Assembly (NCBI GenBank): GCA_023393475.1
Contig: JAEWLC010000047.1
Span: 1 to 64,000, forward strand
Direction of reading: 5' to 3'
Length of the DNA: 64,000 nucleotides
Source of the DNA: Pseudomonadota bacterium
GTDB lineage: Bacteria; Pseudomonadota; Alphaproteobacteria; Rhizobiales; Devosiaceae
Shown: positions 40,959 through 49,321 of the stretch, piece by piece
Numbering within the stretch: the stretch's first letter is position 1
Layout: each line of letters starts with the position of its first letter
Position numbers and translations under genes: made by a program
Notes under the pieces: model-generated
What the model was told of the DNA's origin: nothing
Seen by the model: only the letters and a program-made list of their open reading frames with translations
Databases searched by the model: none

Positions 40959-41899
40959 TGGAACTGTTCATCACCGTCTTCTCGGCGGCCTTCTTCGTCA
41001 CCATCATCCGCACCACGACGCCGCTGCTGCTGGCGACAATGGGGGGTCTCGTCGCCGACCTTTCGGGTGCGCTGAACGTCGCGCTCGAAGGCATGATGCT
41101 GGTCGGCTGCCTTACCGCCGTGATCGTCTCGGTCTATGCGCCCTGGTATGTCGCGGTCGCCGCCGGCCTCGGTGCGGGTGCGCTGCTCGGCCTGATCATG
41201 GCCTTCTTCGCCTACCGGCTGAAGGCCGACATCATCCTCGTCGGCTTCGCCATCAACATCTTTGCCGCCGGCGGGACGGTGTTCGCGCTGGCGCTGGCCA
41301 CCGGTGGCGACAAGGGCACCTCGATCAACCTGCCCTCGAAGGCCATCCCGGCGGTGGACCTGAGCTTCCTCTCGAACATTCCCGTCGTCGGCCCGACCCT
41401 GACCGCGTTCCTTTCGGGCCATTCGGTGCTGAGCTGGCTCGCCGCCTTCCTCGTCTTCGCCGTCTGGTACTTCCTCTACCGCACCCCCTGGGGCCTGTGG
41501 CTGCGCGGCGTCGGCGAGTATCCGGCCGCGCCGGAGGCGGCCGGCATCCCGGTCAACAAGATCCGCACCTGGAGCCTCATCGTCTCGGGCGCCCTCGCCG
41601 GCCTTGGCGGCGCGCAGCTGGCGATGTTCAACTATGTCGGCTTCACCCGCGACATGACGGCGGGCCGCGGCTTCATCGCGCTGGGCGCCGTGCTGCTGGG
41701 CGCGCGCCATCCGATCGGCGCGCTCATCGCGGCGCTGCTCTTCGGTGCCTTCGAGGCGCTGGCCGTGGTGATGCCGGGCCTCTTCAACGACATCCCGGCG
41801 GAGCTGATCCGCATGATCCCCTTCGTCGTCACCATCGCCGCCCTGATCCTGTTCTCGATCAGGGCCCAGCGGGCACTGGCGCTGCGTGGGGTGAAGTAG
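40955..41899 (+). CDS. Nucleoside ABC transporter permease (YufQ-like)
   Basis: A 314-residue permease, second membrane subunit of the nucleoside importer. It has the typical N-terminal TPLLLATMGGLVADLSGALNVALEGMMLVG block and GEYPAAPEAAGIPVNKIRTWS. Around eight hydrophobic helices. Last gene of the operon; an inverted repeat (copy B) lies 37 bases downstream and may end transcription. Confidence 0.93.
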   Translation: MMELFITVFSAAFFVTIIRTTTPLLLATMGGLVADLSGALNVALEGMMLVGCLTAVIVSVYAPWYVAVAAGLGAGALLGLIMAFFAYRLKADIILVGFAINIFAAGGTVFALALATGGDKGTSINLPSKAIPAVDLSFLSNIPVVGPTLTAFLSGHSVLSWLAAFLVFAVWYFLYRTPWGLWLRGVGEYPAAPEAAGIPVNKIRTWSLIVSGALAGLGGAQLAMFNYVGFTRDMTAGRGFIALGAVLLGARHPIGALIAALLFGAFEALAVVMPGLFNDIPAELIRMIPFVVTIAALILFSIRAQRALALRGVK

Positions 41900-41936
41900 C
41901 GGCGGGGTGGGGCCGGATCGGTCGCCACAAACTCGG

Positions 41937-42016
41937 TGTCATCCCGGCGAAAGCCGGGATCCAACTCTCCACCTGCGCCAGCCGATAGATGGATCCCAGC
42001 TTTCGCTGGGATGACA
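41937..42016. repeat. Intergenic inverted repeat (TGTCATCCC family, copy B)
   Basis: Arms 41937-41962 and 41991-42016 begin and end TGTCATCCC/GGGATGACA with a few mismatches, around a core starting CCAACTC. It matches copy A (29488-29566) in ends and core. The left flank AAACTCGG here is repeated, inverted, at the right flank of copy A. Confidence 0.85.
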
Positions 42017-42056
42017 GCCGGTGGAGGTGGCCAGTGCGGGACTGGCATCAGCGAGA

Positions 42057-42773
42057 CTAGTACGCCAGCTCCGTGAAGCTCGCGGCGCGGCCGTCGTAGA
42101 GCAGCAGGCGGCCGATCAGTGGTTGGCCGACGCCGGTGATGAGCTTGATGGCTTCCATCGCCATCAGCGTACCGATGACGCCGGTGACGGCGCCGAGCAC
42201 GCCCACCACTTCGCATGCCGGCAGGTCGGCCTCGTCGGGCGTATCCGGGTAGAGGTCGCGGAACGTCCTGCCGCCCGGCATGAACACCGTGATCTGCCCG
42301 TCGAACATCGAGACGGCCCCCGAGACCAGCGGTATGGCCGCCGCCTGCGCCGCTTCGGCGACCACCGCGCGGGTGCCGAAATTGTCGGTACCGTCGATGA
42401 CGAGGGCATAGTCGGCCATGATCCGCGTCACGTTCTCCGCCGTGACCCGCTCGATATGCGGCACGAACTGGACGTGATCGTTCAGCCCGGCAACAAAGGC
42501 GCCGGCGCTTTCCGCCTTGGTGCTGCCGATGCCCGCCTTCTGGTGGATGACCTGGCGCTGCAGGTTGGAGAGCGACACCGTGTCGTGGTCGACGACGCCG
42601 AGCGTGCCGATCCCCGCGGCCGCGAGATAGGCGATGACCGGGCTGCCGAGCCCGCCGGCGCCGACCACCAGCACGCGCGCCGATTTGAGCCGCTGCTGGC
42701 CATCGCCGCCGACACCGCGCAACACGATATGGCGGGCGTAGCGCTTGATCTCTTCGGGCGTGAGGCTGGTCAT
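42057..42773 (-). CDS. ThiF/MoeB/HesA-family adenylyltransferase
   Basis: A 238-residue E1-like enzyme that adenylates the C-terminus of a sulfur-carrier protein such as ThiS or MoaD. It has the nucleotide motif VLVVGAGGLGSPVIAYLAAAGIG, the arginine finger NLQRQVIHQ, DGTDNFGTRAVV and the catalytic-cysteine region PACEVVGVLGAVTGVIG. There is no rhodanese domain, and the CxxC pairs that bind structural zinc in E. coli MoeB are absent. ATG 42773 overlaps the DUF2259 stop. No thiamine or molybdopterin genes are adjacent, so the pathway is undecided. Confidence 0.88.
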   Translation of the reverse strand: MTSLTPEEIKRYARHIVLRGVGGDGQQRLKSARVLVVGAGGLGSPVIAYLAAAGIGTLGVVDHDTVSLSNLQRQVIHQKAGIGSTKAESAGAFVAGLNDHVQFVPHIERVTAENVTRIMADYALVIDGTDNFGTRAVVAEAAQAAAIPLVSGAVSMFDGQITVFMPGGRTFRDLYPDTPDEADLPACEVVGVLGAVTGVIGTLMAMEAIKLITGVGQPLIGRLLLYDGRAASFTELAY

Positions 42774-43528
42774 GGCCAGCTCTCGATCGGCACGGCGATG
42801 AAGCGCCGGTCCGGCCCTTCGAACCCGTGCGAGTAGACCGAGACCATCGCCACCGGCTGGCGCTCGTGCCAGGTCCAGTTGAACGGCACGACGACAGCGG
42901 AGAGGCGGTAGTCGACGGTGCAGCCGCGTGAGGCCGGCACCGCCTTGTCGCGGTGGATTTCGGCTTCGCTGCGATCGAAGGGCTTGAGGGTCAGCGCAAA
43001 TCCGACGGGCGGCTCGAAGCCATAGTCCTCGACGCAGGGCACGCTCGAGGTCGAGGGGAAGGTAGTGAGCGTCAGGGTCGAACTGTCGTTGGGCTCGTCG
43101 AGCCCGAAGCCGAGCGGTCCGAAGACGAGCGACTTGCGGTCCTCGATCGGGGTGCCGTCGGCATTCATGGCGACGATCACGGCAGGCTCGGTGATGGCGA
43201 GGTCGGCGATCGCCTTGGCCGCCTGCCCGGCCGCCTCTGCGCGCGCTTCGGCGAGGCCCGGCTTTTCGTCCTCGATCACGGCGCGGAACGGCGAGCCGCC
43301 GGCCCACTTGTCTTCGGCGACATCGAGGATGAAGACGTTGGAAAAGGGAAAGCCCGACCCGTCCTGCACCCCGAATTCCTCGTAGGCGAAGTAGCGTCCG
43401 TCGAGCGAGAAGCCGAGCGGTGTAAACTGCGCTGCGTCGCCGGCCAGCGCCGGCGCGGCGGCCAGCACCAGAAAGCCGAAGCTAGCGGCCAGTCGAGCCG
43501 AAGCCGCCTGCACCACGTTGCGTTTCAT
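42770..43528 (-). CDS. Secreted DUF2259-family protein
   Basis: A 252-residue predicted periplasmic protein. A signal peptide ends in APALAGD, and the mature part matches the alphaproteobacterial DUF2259 family (PLGFSLDGRYFAYEEFGVQDGSGFPFSNVFILDV), with a beta-propeller-like N-terminal strand. Two cysteines (SSVPCVEDYG and SRGCTVDYR) could form a disulfide. The function is unknown. Its start overlaps the dut 3' end by 47 bases, and its stop overlaps the ThiF-like start, so the four genes from the lipoprotein to the ThiF-like enzyme read as one operon. Confidence 0.82.
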   Translation of the reverse strand: MKRNVVQAASARLAASFGFLVLAAAPALAGDAAQFTPLGFSLDGRYFAYEEFGVQDGSGFPFSNVFILDVAEDKWAGGSPFRAVIEDEKPGLAEARAEAAGQAAKAIADLAITEPAVIVAMNADGTPIEDRKSLVFGPLGFGLDEPNDSSTLTLTTFPSTSSVPCVEDYGFEPPVGFALTLKPFDRSEAEIHRDKAVPASRGCTVDYRLSAVVVPFNWTWHERQPVAMVSVYSHGFEGPDRRFIAVPIESWP

Positions 43529-43940
43529 CGAGCGCCTCCTTCAGTTCGAACTGAACTGCCGTTACCGGAGCAACGACTATCTGCGCAATGCGGTCCCCGC
43601 GCCGGATCTCGAACGGGGCCTCGCCGTGGTTGATCAGGATCACCTTGATCTCCCCGCGATAGTCGGCGTCGATCGTCCCCGGCGTGTTGAGCACCGTGAC
43701 GCCGAACTTGGCGGCGAGTCCCGACCGCGGCCGCACCTGCGCTTCATAGCCGTTGGGGAGCGCAATCGCCATGCCGGTAGGCACCAGGGCGCGCTTGCCG
43801 GGCTCGATCGTCAGGGTTTCAGAAGTGCCGAGCGCGGCGAGGAGGTCCACTCCTGCCGCGCCGGATGTCTGCTGGCGCGGGGCCTCGAGGCCCCGGCCAT
43901 GTTCGAGCCAGATGAACTGGATGGACAGGCTCGACGCCAT
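43482..43940 (-). CDS. dut: dUTP diphosphatase
   Basis: Hydrolyses dUTP to dUMP and pyrophosphate, keeping uracil out of DNA. The 152-residue trimeric-type dUTPase has all five motifs: GAAGVDLLAAL (I), RPRSGLAAKFG (II), GTIDADYRGEIKVILIN (III), RRGDRIAQIVVAP (IV) and the C-terminal GAGGFGSTGR (V). ATG 43940 overlaps the stop of the lipoprotein gene by one base (TGATG). Confidence 0.97.
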   Translation of the reverse strand: MASSLSIQFIWLEHGRGLEAPRQQTSGAAGVDLLAALGTSETLTIEPGKRALVPTGMAIALPNGYEAQVRPRSGLAAKFGVTVLNTPGTIDADYRGEIKVILINHGEAPFEIRRGDRIAQIVVAPVTAVQFELKEALDETQRGAGGFGSTGR

Positions 43941-44572
43941 CAGTTGGTGTCGACCACGGCGAACATTTCGTCGGGCAAGTCGACATTGCCGTCGAGCAGG
44001 TCGGTGAACGGGATGACCGTCTCGGCGGCGTTGTCGCCGACCTTGGTCATGTTGGTTTCGACGATGCGCTTGCCCTTGATGCGGATGGTGACGCTGTGGC
44101 CTTCGAAATAGGCCTTCATCATCGCCGCGGTCTGCGCGTCCTGCTCTTCGCCCTGGGTGACCTGGTTCTTCATTTCGTCGGTCTTGAACGCGACGCGCAC
44201 TACGCCGGGGCTCACGACGGTGAAGGTGGTGTCCTCGTTCGGGCCATCGCCGTCGGCGGTGATCTCGGCCAGCGTGCCTTCCTTGACGGAAGTGCAGGTG
44301 GCGCTGCCATCGGCATTCTCGGTCAGCACGTCGCCTTCTTCCTGGCAGAAGTCGGTATCGGCGGACGCAGTGTCGTCCTCGCCACCGGCCTCGGCGGCTT
44401 CCTGCATCTGCTTGATCATCGGATAGAACTCGGCCCCCATCGTCATGGTGGTGGTGGCCTTGCCCGTGGTTTCCGAGGTGACGTCGATCTCGGCGGTCAC
44501 GTCCATACAGCCGGCGAGGCCGGCCCCGAGCATCAGTACGCCAGCCAGCCGGGCAATAGTCTTCAGGGTCAT
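43940..44572 (-). CDS. Predicted lipoprotein of unknown function
   Basis: A 210-residue lipoprotein with a type II signal peptide and lipobox (LGAGLAGC at residues 15-22). The mature part is acidic and threonine-rich at first (DVTAEIDVTSETTGKATTTM), with later beta-rich stretches (PGVVRVAFKTDEM, VTIRIKGKRIVETNMTKVGDN). It resembles LppM-like lipoproteins only loosely. I do not recognise a function. It is first in the dut operon. Confidence 0.75.
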   Translation of the reverse strand: MTLKTIARLAGVLMLGAGLAGCMDVTAEIDVTSETTGKATTTMTMGAEFYPMIKQMQEAAEAGGEDDTASADTDFCQEEGDVLTENADGSATCTSVKEGTLAEITADGDGPNEDTTFTVVSPGVVRVAFKTDEMKNQVTQGEEQDAQTAAMMKAYFEGHSVTIRIKGKRIVETNMTKVGDNAAETVIPFTDLLDGNVDLPDEMFAVVDTN

Positions 44573-44689
44573 GGAATTCTCCTCGACAGTGCCCGCCGCT
44601 TCCCCGGCACGTTATGGCTGGGGCCCAAGAGCTGCAAGCGCGTGCCGCCTCGGTATGGCCCCGATGATGAACGGCTGATGAACCCCGGT

Positions 44690-46219
44690 TCAGAAACCGA
44701 GCAGCCGCCACAGCGCCACCAGCAACACCGCGAGGCCGACCCAGAATCCGGTGAGGATCATGAACCGGTTGAAGCGGCGGGCGGGGGCATTTTTCTCGCG
44801 CTCATAGTCCTCGAGAGCCGCTTCGGCCTTGCCGACCAGCGCCGGCAGGCGGCCAAGCGTCGCAACTGCCGTTTCGAAGTGCTCCTTGAGCTGCTCGAGC
44901 CGGCCCAGCGGTCCCGCCTCGCGCCGCACCCAGTCGCCGACGATGGGCTCGGAGATGGTCCAGATGTCGAGCTCGGGGTCGAGCGCCCGCGCCACCCCTT
45001 CGACCAGCACCATGGATTTCTGCAAGAGGATCAGTTCCGGCCGTGTCTGCATCTCGAACAGCTCGGTCGTCGCGAACAGCTGGCCGAGCACCTTGGCCAT
45101 CGAGATATCGGAGACCCGGCGCCCGTGCTGCGGCTCGCCGATGGCGCGGAGTGCCTGGGCGAAATCGTCGATCGACTGCGTGCGGGGCACGTAGCCGATC
45201 TCGAAATGCCGCTCGGCGATCAGGCGGTAATTGCGTGTTATGAAGCCATAGAGGATGTCGGCGAGGAAGCGCCGCTCGCGGCGCGTGATCCGGCCCATGA
45301 TGCCGAAGTCGACGGCGATGACATTGCCGGTCACGGGATCGGCGAAGAGATTGCCGGGATGCAGGTCGGCGTGGAAGAAGCCGTCGCGCACGGTGTGCCG
45401 GAGGAACGCCTGCAACAGGTTCTTCGCCAGCGCCTTGCGGTCGACACCGGCGGCATCGAGTGCGGCGTTGTCGCGGATCGGAATGCCGTCGACCCAGGTC
45501 GTCGTCAGCACCGTGTCGGACGTGTAGTCCCACATGATGCGCGGAATGACGAAGCCGCTGTCGTCCTTGATGTTGTCGGAGAACTCCGAGATCGACGCCG
45601 CTTCCATGCGGAGATCGAGCTCGATGCGGGAAGAACGGTCGAGCGTCGCCACCACATCGACGGGCCTGAGGCGCCTGAGCTTGGGCACGAAGGTCTCGGC
45701 CAGCCGCGCGCCGGCGTACTGGCTCTCGATATCGGCGGCAAAGCGCTGGCGGATATTGGGCCGGAGGATCTTCACAGCCACCTTGGTGCCGTCGGGCAGT
45801 CTGGCGTGATGGACCTGCGCGATCGAGGCCGCCGCGATGGGCGGCGACAGGTCGGTGAGCTCGGTGGCGCGGGGACCCAGCGCATCCTGGAGCAGCGTGG
45901 GGACGAGGGCCGAGTCGAACGGCTCCATCGAATCCTGCAGCACCGACAGGTCGGCCGCCACTTCCGGCCCGACGATATCGGGGCGGGTGGCGAGGGTCTG
46001 GCCGAGCTTCACATAGGTCGGCCCCAGCCGGTGCAGCGCCCGGGTCAGCCGCTCGACCTTGCCGCTGCGCCGCACTTCGCCGCGCTCGAACAGCCGGCCG
46101 AAGCGGATGCCGGCTTTCATCACCGGGGGCAGGGCATCATTGTCGGCGATCGACAGCGCGCCCTCGCGCGCAAGGACGAAGCCGGCCCGAGCCAGGCGGA
46201 AGTAAGCCCCAAGTCCCAT
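44690..46219 (-). CDS. ubiB: Ubiquinone biosynthesis atypical kinase UbiB
   Basis: A 509-residue ADCK/UbiB-family protein required for ubiquinone synthesis, associated with the inner membrane. The family KxGQ motif is present (TYVKLGQTLATRPDIVG), as are the ATP-site lysine region (VAVKILRPNIRQRF), the HADLHPGN catalytic loop and DFGIMGRI. Two C-terminal hydrophobic stretches (MILTGFWVGLAVLLVALW) form the membrane anchor. ubiE starts three bases upstream on the same strand (46223 is its stop end), an arrangement common in alphaproteobacteria. Confidence 0.96.
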   Translation of the reverse strand: MGLGAYFRLARAGFVLAREGALSIADNDALPPVMKAGIRFGRLFERGEVRRSGKVERLTRALHRLGPTYVKLGQTLATRPDIVGPEVAADLSVLQDSMEPFDSALVPTLLQDALGPRATELTDLSPPIAAASIAQVHHARLPDGTKVAVKILRPNIRQRFAADIESQYAGARLAETFVPKLRRLRPVDVVATLDRSSRIELDLRMEAASISEFSDNIKDDSGFVIPRIMWDYTSDTVLTTTWVDGIPIRDNAALDAAGVDRKALAKNLLQAFLRHTVRDGFFHADLHPGNLFADPVTGNVIAVDFGIMGRITRRERRFLADILYGFITRNYRLIAERHFEIGYVPRTQSIDDFAQALRAIGEPQHGRRVSDISMAKVLGQLFATTELFEMQTRPELILLQKSMVLVEGVARALDPELDIWTISEPIVGDWVRREAGPLGRLEQLKEHFETAVATLGRLPALVGKAEAALEDYEREKNAPARRFNRFMILTGFWVGLAVLLVALWRLLGF

Positions 46220-46222
46220 GCG

Positions 46223-46978
46223 TCAGAGTTTCCAGGCCGCGTGCAGCGCCGCGATATTGCCGGTGAAGGCGGTGTGGGTGACGCGCTTGAAGCCAGCCGC
46301 GCCGATCATCTGGCTGAAATGCTCGGCCGTTGGGAACTTGCGGATCGACTCCACGAGATACTGGTAGGGCTGCGCATCGCCGGTCACGGCCCGACCGATC
46401 GGCGGGATCACGCGGTCGGAAAAGACCTTGTAGACCTCGTCGAGCACCGGCGCGTCGACCTGGCTGAACTCGAGCACCAGGAGCCGCCCACCCCGCTTCA
46501 GCACGCGGAACGCCTCGCTCAGCGCCAGCGGGATGCGCGGCACGTTCCTGATGCCGAAGGCGATGGTGTAGGCGTCGAAATAGTCGTCCTCGAACGGCAG
46601 TTCCTCGGCATTGGCCTCGACGAACTTCACTTGCGAGGGGAAGCGCCACTTCTTCGCGCGTTCCTCGCCGACCCGCAGCATGTCGGAATTGATGTCGGAG
46701 ACGGTGACCTCGGCATAGCCGACCGAGGCATTGACGATGCGCTCGGCGATGTCGCCGGTGCCGCCGGCCATATCGAGCACGCGATAGGGGGCACTGCCCT
46801 GCTTGGGCGGCGCCAGCCGCGCGACCATGGCGTCCTTCCAGAGACGGTGGACGCCGCCGCTCATCAGGTCGTTCATCAGGTCGTAGCGGTCGGCGACGCG
46901 ATGGAAGACGTCGTTGACCAGCCCCTGCTTTTCCTCGAGGGCGACGGTACGTTCGCCGAAATGCGTCGTCTCTGCCAT
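46223..46978 (-). CDS. ubiE: Ubiquinone/menaquinone C-methyltransferase UbiE
   Basis: SAM-dependent C-methyltransferase of ubiquinone synthesis. The 251-residue protein has the UbiE signatures YDLMNDLMSGGVHRLWKDAM, the SAM motif VLDMAGGTGDIAERI, FDAYTIAFGIRNVPRI and LVLEFSQVDAP. ATG 46978 gives a normal N-terminus with the usual TTHFGE start. ubiB follows three bases after its stop, and mutM diverges upstream. Confidence 0.97.
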   Translation of the reverse strand: MAETTHFGERTVALEEKQGLVNDVFHRVADRYDLMNDLMSGGVHRLWKDAMVARLAPPKQGSAPYRVLDMAGGTGDIAERIVNASVGYAEVTVSDINSDMLRVGEERAKKWRFPSQVKFVEANAEELPFEDDYFDAYTIAFGIRNVPRIPLALSEAFRVLKRGGRLLVLEFSQVDAPVLDEVYKVFSDRVIPPIGRAVTGDAQPYQYLVESIRKFPTAEHFSQMIGAAGFKRVTHTAFTGNIAALHAAWKL

Positions 46979-47149
46979 CTCACGCGTCTCCGAAAACTGG
47001 CGGCGTTATAGCGGAGAGGGGTTGCGGTTGCCATGCTTCACGGGCGCGCATGGTTGAGGTGGTGTGCTCCTGCCAAACACTGACATCGCCTGGCGCTTGC
47101 GTAGTGTAGCTTCGCCCGCCACATAATGCCCGCCCAACGAGGAGCGCCC

Positions 47150-48031
47150 ATGCCCGAACTGCCAGAGGTCGAAACCGTCCGCCGCGGGCTCGAGCCCTAT
47201 GTCACCGGCGCGCGCATCGACAAGGTGACGCTGAAGCGCAAGGACCTGCGGTTCCCCTTTCCGGAGGGGTTCAGGAAAGCGCTCGAAGGCGCGACCATCG
47301 AAAGCACGGGACGGCGCGCCAAGTATCTGCTGTTCCGCCTCTCGACGGGCAAGACCTGGCTCAGCCATCTCGGCATGACCGGCACCTACCGGTTCGAGGA
47401 CTTCAAGTTCAAGGAGCCGAGCCGCTACTATGAGCCGACCGAGGACCGGAAGCACGATCACCTGATCCTCGAGCTGACCCATCCCGAGCATGGGCAGATG
47501 AAGCTCATCTATAATGACGCCCGCCGCTTCGGCTTCGTCGACCTGTTCGAGGACGAGGCGCAGAGCCCGCTGCTGGCCGAACTCGGACCCGAGCCGCTCT
47601 CCAATGCCTTCAACGCCGCCGAGATGGCCGAGCGCTTCAACAGGAAGAAGGCGCCGATGAAGGCCGCCCTGCTCGACCAGCGGGTCGTGGCGGGCCTCGG
47701 CAATATCTATGTCAGCGAGGCGCTGCACCGGGCCCACATTCGCCCCGATATCGCGGCGGGGACGCTGGTGCTGAAATCGGGCAAGCCGTCCAAGCGCCTC
47801 GAGGACCTGGCCGACGGGGTTCGCACGGTGCTCATCGAGGCCATCGATGCCGGCGGCTCGACCCTGCGCGACTTCCGCGCCGCCGACGGCAACTCGGGCT
47901 ATTTCCAGCATCGCTTTGCGGTGTATGACCGCGAGAACGAGCCGTGCCCGACGCCGGGCTGCCGCGGCACCATCAAGCGGATCGTGCAATCGGGCCGCTC
48001 GACCTTCTTCTGTCCGGTCTGCCAGCACTGA
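47150..48031 (+). CDS. mutM: Formamidopyrimidine-DNA glycosylase
   Basis: Base-excision repair enzyme that removes 8-oxoguanine and Fapy lesions and nicks the strand. The start is ATG 47150 because the catalytic proline must follow the initiator Met (PELPEVETVRRGL, P2 and E3). Other features: K in the beta-hairpin (GRRAKYLLF), the H2TH region (GLGNIYVSEALHRAHIRP) and the C-terminal zinc finger CPTPGCRGTI...FFCPVCQH. The length is 293 residues. GAGGAG-like sequence precedes the ATG. rpsT follows with its own promoter. Confidence 0.97.
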   Translation: MPELPEVETVRRGLEPYVTGARIDKVTLKRKDLRFPFPEGFRKALEGATIESTGRRAKYLLFRLSTGKTWLSHLGMTGTYRFEDFKFKEPSRYYEPTEDRKHDHLILELTHPEHGQMKLIYNDARRFGFVDLFEDEAQSPLLAELGPEPLSNAFNAAEMAERFNRKKAPMKAALLDQRVVAGLGNIYVSEALHRAHIRPDIAAGTLVLKSGKPSKRLEDLADGVRTVLIEAIDAGGSTLRDFRAADGNSGYFQHRFAVYDRENEPCPTPGCRGTIKRIVQSGRSTFFCPVCQH

Positions 48032-48062
48032 CCCCTGGGAGTCGCAGGGCCCCTGAATCCGG

Positions 48063-48091
48063 TTGACGCAACCGCGCTCCGCGACTATACA
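48063..48091 (+). promoter_or_regulatory. Promoter of rpsT
   Basis: TTGACG (48063-48068) and TATACA (48086-48091) with a 17-base spacer form the best sigma-70 match in the window, leaving a leader of about 95 bases before rpsT. Confidence 0.75.
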
Positions 48092-48194
48092 CCCCGCAAC
48101 TTGGCGGCTCGGTGCCGCCGATTTCATTTCATCGCCCATGGCTGAGCGGCTCGAAAGGCTGCACCATCGGGTTGAGAAGCGCCAAGAGGATTTC

Positions 48195-48461
48195 ATGGCC
48201 AATACCGCCTCCGCCAAGAAGGCCACCCGCAAGATCGAAGCCCGCACCGCGGTGAACAAGTCGCGTCGCTCGCGCATGCGCACCTACGTTCGCAAGGTCG
48301 AGGAAGCCATCACTGCCGGCGACCACAAGGTCGCGGTCGAGGCCCTCAAGGCAGCCGAGCCGGAGATCGTGCGCGCTGCTCAGAAGGGCATCGTCCACGC
48401 CAACGTGGCGGCCCGCAAGGTGAGCCGTCTGAACTCCCGCGTGAAGGCGCTGCAGGCTTAA
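48195..48461 (+). CDS. rpsT: 30S ribosomal protein S20
   Basis: The 88-residue S20 protein binds 16S rRNA. It has the family N-terminus ANTASAKKATRKIEARTAVNKSRRSRMRT and the helical C-terminal half ending VSRLNSRVKALQA. AAGAGGA precedes the ATG at 48195. A long leader of about 95 bases from the predicted promoter could allow autogenous control, as for S20 elsewhere. It is followed by a terminator and then the dnaA upstream region. Confidence 0.98.
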   Translation: MANTASAKKATRKIEARTAVNKSRRSRMRTYVRKVEEAITAGDHKVAVEALKAAEPEIVRAAQKGIVHANVAARKVSRLNSRVKALQA

Positions 48462-48494
48462 CAGCCGCACCCCATTCCGTATCGAATTGGCACA

Positions 48495-48522
48495 GGGCTC
48501 CCAGCGGGAGCCCTTCGCATTT
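48495..48522 (+). terminator. Terminator of rpsT
   Basis: GGGCTCCC (48495-48502), loop AGC, GGGAGCCC (48506-48513), then TTCGCATTTT. Confidence 0.75.
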
Positions 48523-49321
48523 TCACGGCGTGCTGATACACTGAATGTCGCACGGTCCGGGCGGGGGTGTGGCGGGATTGCGACAGTTCTGTTGCGGAGT
48601 TTTCCCCTCACCAAACCCTAGTATTTCCGGGCGTTTGCGCATCGCTGTCATCCGAATTTCATCTTCGATTTTGAAATGAAATGTTACTGTCGGGGGCTCG
48701 GTGCCACAATTTGAATCGAGACCGGTTTCACGCGAAATCGGGGATTCAGCGTGGAGTCACAGCGCCTTAAAAAAAGGGGTGCGAGGGAGCCGCCGGAAAG
48801 GTTTTTGCAAAGGTTGCGAGTCAACCCCCTCAAGGCAAAAAACCCCCGTTGATTGGAAAATTCCCCCCCTCTAAGATGCCTCCACTGGCTCAGGAAAAAC
48901 GGCACCAGAACCGCGTTCCCGACCAGTGCTGCGTAAATGAGTGCTGAACTTTAGAACATGACTGGGACCCGGTTCGGGGCATGGCCGGCAGTCATGGGGA
49001 ACGTTATTAGTGGTCTGGATTGACTAGTATTTGAGTGTGCTGCGCTCCGCGCAGGACGTTGCAGTAGCCGGGTGCGACAAGCGGCCGGATCCAAGTGAAA
49101 TAGGTGCGTAGTCTGAACCGTGGCGAAGTCCGCGGACGGAAGAGGCTTGCCTGAAAAACGGCAAGCACAGGTTGGCGGCGTCGTGCCCAAAAGGGGCGGC
49201 GATTAGAAACAGGATTGGGGCTGAAATCACGATGGCGACACAAGCGGCGGCAAGTCGTGCTGACTGGATATCGAATGGCAAAAACGGAAAGGGGCAGGGC
49301 AGCGTAGAGGGGGGAGTGATC
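48523..49321. other. Long dnaA upstream region, no supported gene
   Basis: Almost 800 non-coding bases lie before dnaA. Between about 48760 and 48880 are homopolymer tracts (TTAAAAAAAGGGG, AAAAAACCCCC, TTCCCCCCC). I searched by eye for DnaA boxes (TTATCCACA and close variants) and CtrA-type TTAA sites and found no convincing set, so I do not call an origin. A frame on the minus strand (48684-48905) has no family resemblance. The region most likely controls dnaA transcription. Confidence 0.5.

Noticed and set aside
44096..47011. A 971-codon open frame on the plus strand
   Set aside because: It is antisense to ubiB, ubiE and the lipoprotein gene, is rich in H, R, D and A, and has no family match; a typical shadow frame of GC-rich DNA.
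48684..48905. 73-codon minus-strand frame upstream of dnaA
   Set aside because: Crosses the homopolymer tracts, and the protein has no recognisable features.
48523..49321. Replication origin
   Set aside because: No cluster of DnaA boxes was seen; dnaA proximity alone is not enough in this order, where the origin is often elsewhere.
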